Source of the DNA: an uncultured Christensenella sp.
Lineage (GTDB): Bacteria; Bacillota; Clostridia; Christensenellales; UBA3700
Direction: 5' to 3'
Length of the DNA stretch: 63,129 nt
NCBI GenBank assembly: GCA_949284695.1
Contig: CASDWJ010000034.1
Location: 1 to 63,129, forward strand
The position numbers were made by a program, and so were the translations under genes. A model generated the notes under the pieces. That model did no database searches. It was not told the DNA's origin and worked only from the letters and a program-made list of their open reading frames with translations. How positions within the stretch are numbered: the stretch's first letter is position 1; each line of letters opens with the position of its first letter. This document shows positions 61,701-63,129 of this stretch, in pieces.

Positions 61701-63129
61701 AGACAACGGGAACGCTTGCCGTGTCGCCATACGTCCAGCCCGCTACGGTAACGCCGACGCTTATCGCCTTTTTGGTGATTTCAAACTCTTTGGTCGCGTT
61801 TGTTAGAGTGTAATTTGCGTTGTCGGTGGTCGCCTCTGCGGTATATGTGCCGGCATTGACCGCGCCGCCCGCCTGAACTTCGCCCTGCGCGTTCTTTATC
61901 GTCAATACGATATTGACGCTTTCCTGCCCTACTCCCGTCGCGGCAGCCGTCGGAGCCTGAGCCATGCCGCTGTATTCAAATGAGCTCGTATCGCTCCACG
62001 TCACGGCAACGCTTAGCTTGGTGACCGTAGCCGTAACGACGGGCTGAGAAGCAAGCTCGTAGTTGCCCGCTTTCTCGCCGTTGAGAACAGCCGTGACGTT
62101 GACCGTCTTGCCTTCGCCTGCGTCTGCGCTGTCGAGCGTACCCGTTATATCAAATCCTACCTTGCCTTCGTCCGCCGTAACGACGCCCGAAAGGGTTCCT
62201 CCGCTAAGCGTGACGTCGGTCGTGCCGTCGTAGGGGCGCTCCTGAGCCGTAACGCCCTCTATCGAGACCGCCTTTTTAGCCACGCTGAATTCAATAGTCT
62301 TTGTCTGAGAATCGTCACCGAACGAGTAATCGTTCAGAAGCGTTACGGTGATGACGTAATCGCCCGCATTTACCGGCTTATTATTCGACACGCTGCCCGT
62401 GCCGCCCTCTTTAGCGGTAACGGTTACCGTGTAATCTCCGCTCTGCAGCGCCGTCGTGCCCGACGTGAGCTGACCTATCTGCACCTCTATCTCTCCGCCG
62501 TTGTATACGAGATCTTCTGAAGAAGTCGTGATCGTCGGATCGTTTACGGGTGCCTTGCCCTGAACGAGCGTGACTGTAGTATTTGCCGATATAGCGGTTT
62601 TGGGGATCGTAACGATCGTGAAATTGTCTTCTTGCACTCCGACTATATCGTCATATGATACCAGCGGACATTCGCTTTTACCGTCTCCTGCAACGAGCAC
62701 GAGTTCTCCGTTGTTAGTTACGGGGAAATACGGGGTCACGGGGATATCGCTGTCCGCGACAGTGGTCTCTATCACGATCTTGTCGCACGCGACGGGTTTG
62801 CCGTAAGTCATAGAACCCGTATATGTCGTTACGTTTCCGTACGTATAGACGTTACTGATATTCACGGTATTGCCGGACTGAGCGTTGCGCACGACCACTT
62901 CGTACGCGCTTCTGCCGCTTGACAACGTGCCGTTGAACGAATTGATAAAGCCGTTGACGTTCACCGCGCTTACGCCTCCGCCGACAACGCCTGCGCCTGC
63001 CGTATGTACGCCCTCGCCGGCATTAGCTACGCCGTCCAGCATTCCGTTGCCTTTGAACGTAAGATCGGTATAATTGACGCTTCCGCCGTTCAGATGTCCG
63101 ACAAAGCCCGCGATAAACGTATATTGCGC
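55753..63129 (-). CDS. giant MBG-repeat surface protein, 5' end beyond the window
   Basis: At least 2458 residues; the frame is open to the right edge, and the upstream codons read TFIAGFVGHLNGGSVNYTDLTFKGNG, which is GLUG-like, so the gene is cut off. About 22 MBG/YDG-type beta repeats of ~80-95 residues fill it (endings VNAGTYTAEATT, KNAGAYTVTATIA, INAGTYKVTATVA, VNAGEYVVVAKLP), many preceded by SGWTYGDxAxxPxV blocks. The C-terminus repeats the 1803-aa protein: a helical region, ALTTGGKLAGYQVATTVALALGGVSLCAAAALGVAV, then KRKGGKKDEEK. No LPxTG. It is expected to be a long fibrous adhesin or matrix protein held by the terminal helix. Paired with the lipoprotein at 55290. Confidence 0.88.
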   Translation of the reverse strand, partial: AQYTFIAGFVGHLNGGSVNYTDLTFKGNGMLDGVANAGEGVHTAGAGVVGGGVSAVNVNGFINSFNGTLSSGRSAYEVVVRNAQSGNTVNISNVYTYGNVTTYTGSMTYGKPVACDKIVIETTVADSDIPVTPYFPVTNNGELVLVAGDGKSECPLVSYDDIVGVQEDNFTIVTIPKTAISANTTVTLVQGKAPVNDPTITTSSEDLVYNGGEIEVQIGQLTSGTTALQSGDYTVTVTAKEGGTGSVSNNKPVNAGDYVITVTLLNDYSFGDDSQTKTIEFSVAKKAVSIEGVTAQERPYDGTTDVTLSGGTLSGVVTADEGKVGFDITGTLDSADAGEGKTVNVTAVLNGEKAGNYELASQPVVTATVTKLSVAVTWSDTSSFEYSGMAQAPTAAATGVGQESVNIVLTIKNAQGEVQAGGAVNAGTYTAEATTDNANYTLTNATKEFEITKKAISVGVTVAGWTYGDTASVPVVSGNEGGGAESFLYEGVEGTVYSSADAPEAAGRYKVTVAVDATENYEGGNAVSAIFTVAKAELLDNTQNVVGTYKAADYSLEIALEGFKNNEDLASSGGVVKYGTTENDYTLDSYGVTNAGGAVTVYYQITFDNYNTVTGSRTITVNAKSVEVVWSDMSQSYTGDPLKPTATVSDEELEGDDLLELTVKTTRDGLDAEAINVGIYGAVATTSDTNYVLTGETADNFEITAADFDAAVQISGWTFGQAASQPTVTNNPGSGNVTYKYTGRGETVYEESETAPKNAGAYTVTATIAANGNYAQKVVSADFTIEKEIVEVPVVEDKQYTGETITSGLVDNEYYTVQDDGGTEINVYFATLTLKNGDNYAWASGDDDNDGVIKVQYEIVAQDVNINSWTVNPAVKGWTYGGYTEENAPVYQAAYGNDTVVKQIRLKSGSDTDYVDAGDLSALDAGVYLMRFSVAASIDPDGGESYTGLSAVVEFTVAKAQRSVTVSIDGWTYGDVANEPSVSGNTESGEVTCSYVGTGNTEYVASANAPINAGTYKVTATVAETENYLGATAEKEFEIAKKAITATVTASNATYDGSAHVAAVSFDGKLADDELTADLLYNGQAAVPVNAGSYTVTVQSYGGAAVGNYDIKTADGEVVLMISPKELTHSDFVFVYENAGADIVYDGKPHGVDVTVKDGSLIGDDTLTVTVLYNGSEEKPVNAGEYEISLKISGNDNYVLGTDNTAELEIYKATVNIAGSNATAVYKGEAFTEEQIKAAVFKDADLSLVNVEITYGESGKAEQAGDVATVTLTLKDADNYEFAQGAVTSYTFTVTEGTVSLEGENKTAAYKGEAYTDDEIKNAVFGEGNWSDFIIEISYNNTAALNAEDVATVKVVGYSDPNYSIDESQSEYTFTVVAKNVTLKAETNVDKTYDGNAYDFSGYTVTGADGFYETDDVKVTVGAGAAYTPGSYSLTVSHNANDNYNVTVEETQATLTINNAVLEISAEEATLEYTGKELTFVFSITGGKVDGDDVAIGTVTYRQAGSAVAAIEMGAYDVEFTLTGAQADYYVAPTGVRVEIVAPTATAPDGMTSDSIVLPADDDMVYDGKAHVATLNYTATDGNTYGIVYFNGTSYLDEAVDAGEYTVYVYKNIKINLVENVSRKMTVQKKVLSADDISVGGLGFTYSGTSNKVTATGIGVKGEDVTLKTFYNGEETAPVNAGAYTVTFVCVDNNYAVADGLSYQMTVARASVTTPTAKSLTYNGEEQTAFDNDVENRYTVGGTFKATEVSADGYTAEFTLIDDNYKWSGLNDDVRALTVKWNVAPASVQIAASGADMTKVYDGNALTEDELKALFVAPDAIGGGKVAISVTVADGVEVLGTGSYEITANVDDINYSAVACKVTYTVTIASPTVNVKVQEKLMQIGDKLSTVGISLDDGSTAGTIEWETPDLLLVEGENEVTWIFTPDDTVNYTGTSGKVTLTVGNEILTGFELVSGPDKTVYDAFDAFDTTGIALTATFEGVDEAQTVTVAECEISFDDADASVDRLTAKVTTVTLAYGNMTVSFNITVNRLRVEVPALDNTSVEYNAAAQTVGVPEDARYYVVAGNVGTNVGNYNVAVALTDKTNYEWSDGTTANKELAWKITPVTLSVEITLPDNLVYDGTAKVATFALTDGTLYGGAQISLAYELRNGTVLDGAAVNAGEYVVVAKLPDTVNYRFSADTDYAVNMTIAKKAVTITTNGDREKYYDGVTVSEAQLAENFTVTDGLNIKVTVSGTVLSVGTYTVTAQIDPSNTNYTATPVSYRFTVRKGTREVDATVTVGYRTVEISAEGVASTEIEYSLDGNVWEVYDGAIDVELQAEYTYYVRYAENSNYNASAPVKVSANVTKAALMQYVNERFDGETTLADAEDIAFLETLAANADGDNAEFDAALKTLSEEREALVSGASEAVRNALTTGGKLAGYQVATTVALALGGVSLCAAAALGVAVKRKGGKKDEEK

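Noticed and set aside
39911-63129. Sortase LPxTG anchor on the giant proteins
   Set aside because: Both C-termini have a membrane helix and a KRKGG-type tail but no LPxTG or clear variant, and no sortase gene is in the window.

Overview
The window looks like a chromosomal segment of an uncultured, moderately GC-rich (about 50%) Gram-positive gut-type Clostridia, possibly Christensenellales-like. That placement is inferred from gene content only; there is no rRNA or marker phylogeny here. Supporting signs are a Cys T-box, consensus sigmaA promoters, strong Shine-Dalgarno sites, lipoproteins with lipoboxes, a cwlJ-gerQ spore germination pair, an nfeD-floA operon, and giant InlB/MBG-type surface proteins. 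No phage, transposase, CRISPR, tRNA or rRNA was seen.

Layout: 0.4-1.8 kb AraC regulator and a small InlB-repeat lipoprotein with a probable frameshift; 1.9-3.7 kb membrane-anchored alkaline phosphatase and a GNAT acetyltransferase; 3.8-6.2 kb a T-box-controlled cysE-cysS operon; 6.4-10.4 kb a RimK-like ATP-grasp ligase and a GH38 alpha-mannosidase followed by an intergenic hairpin-repeat array; 10.7-12.8 kb nfeD-floA plus a translationally coupled small membrane protein; 13.1-17.2 kb an SDR enzyme and an amino-acid ABC importer whose ATPase carries a coiled-coil insertion; 17.4-20.4 kb esterase, DUF2779 protein and DUF898-like protein; 20.5-26.5 kb GH43 divergent from GH2, a GPH-type sugar symporter and an EamA transporter; 26.5-30.1 kb DUF5131 protein, lipoprotein and Ung; 30.2-32.5 kb PHP phosphatase and an RNA m5C methyltransferase; 32.6-38.9 kb xpt followed by a BMP/Nup nucleoside ABC importer (purine salvage); 39.0-39.4 kb a frameshifted XRE regulator and a 78-bp direct repeat; 39.4-53.2 kb an operon of a 2616-aa lipoprotein, an 1803-aa MBG protein and a small lipoprotein; 53.2-54.6 kb a 660-bp AT-rich regulatory gap, then cwlJ-gerQ; 54.7-63.1 kb a membrane protein and a second MBG protein/small lipoprotein module that runs off the right edge.

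The most unusual features are: (1) a duplicated module of giant MBG surface protein plus translationally coupled small lipoprotein, filling about a third of the window; (2) an amino-acid ABC ATPase with a ~150-residue coiled-coil insertion between Walker A and the Q-loop, and other transporters with inserts or long charged tails; (3) several genes with consensus promoters exactly placed for leaderless mRNAs; (4) a dispersed ACACGGGCACG intergenic element, one pair of copies identical over 18 nt; (5) an array of intergenic hairpins with different paired stems but a constant CAC loop; (6) two genes with apparent single-base frameshifts.
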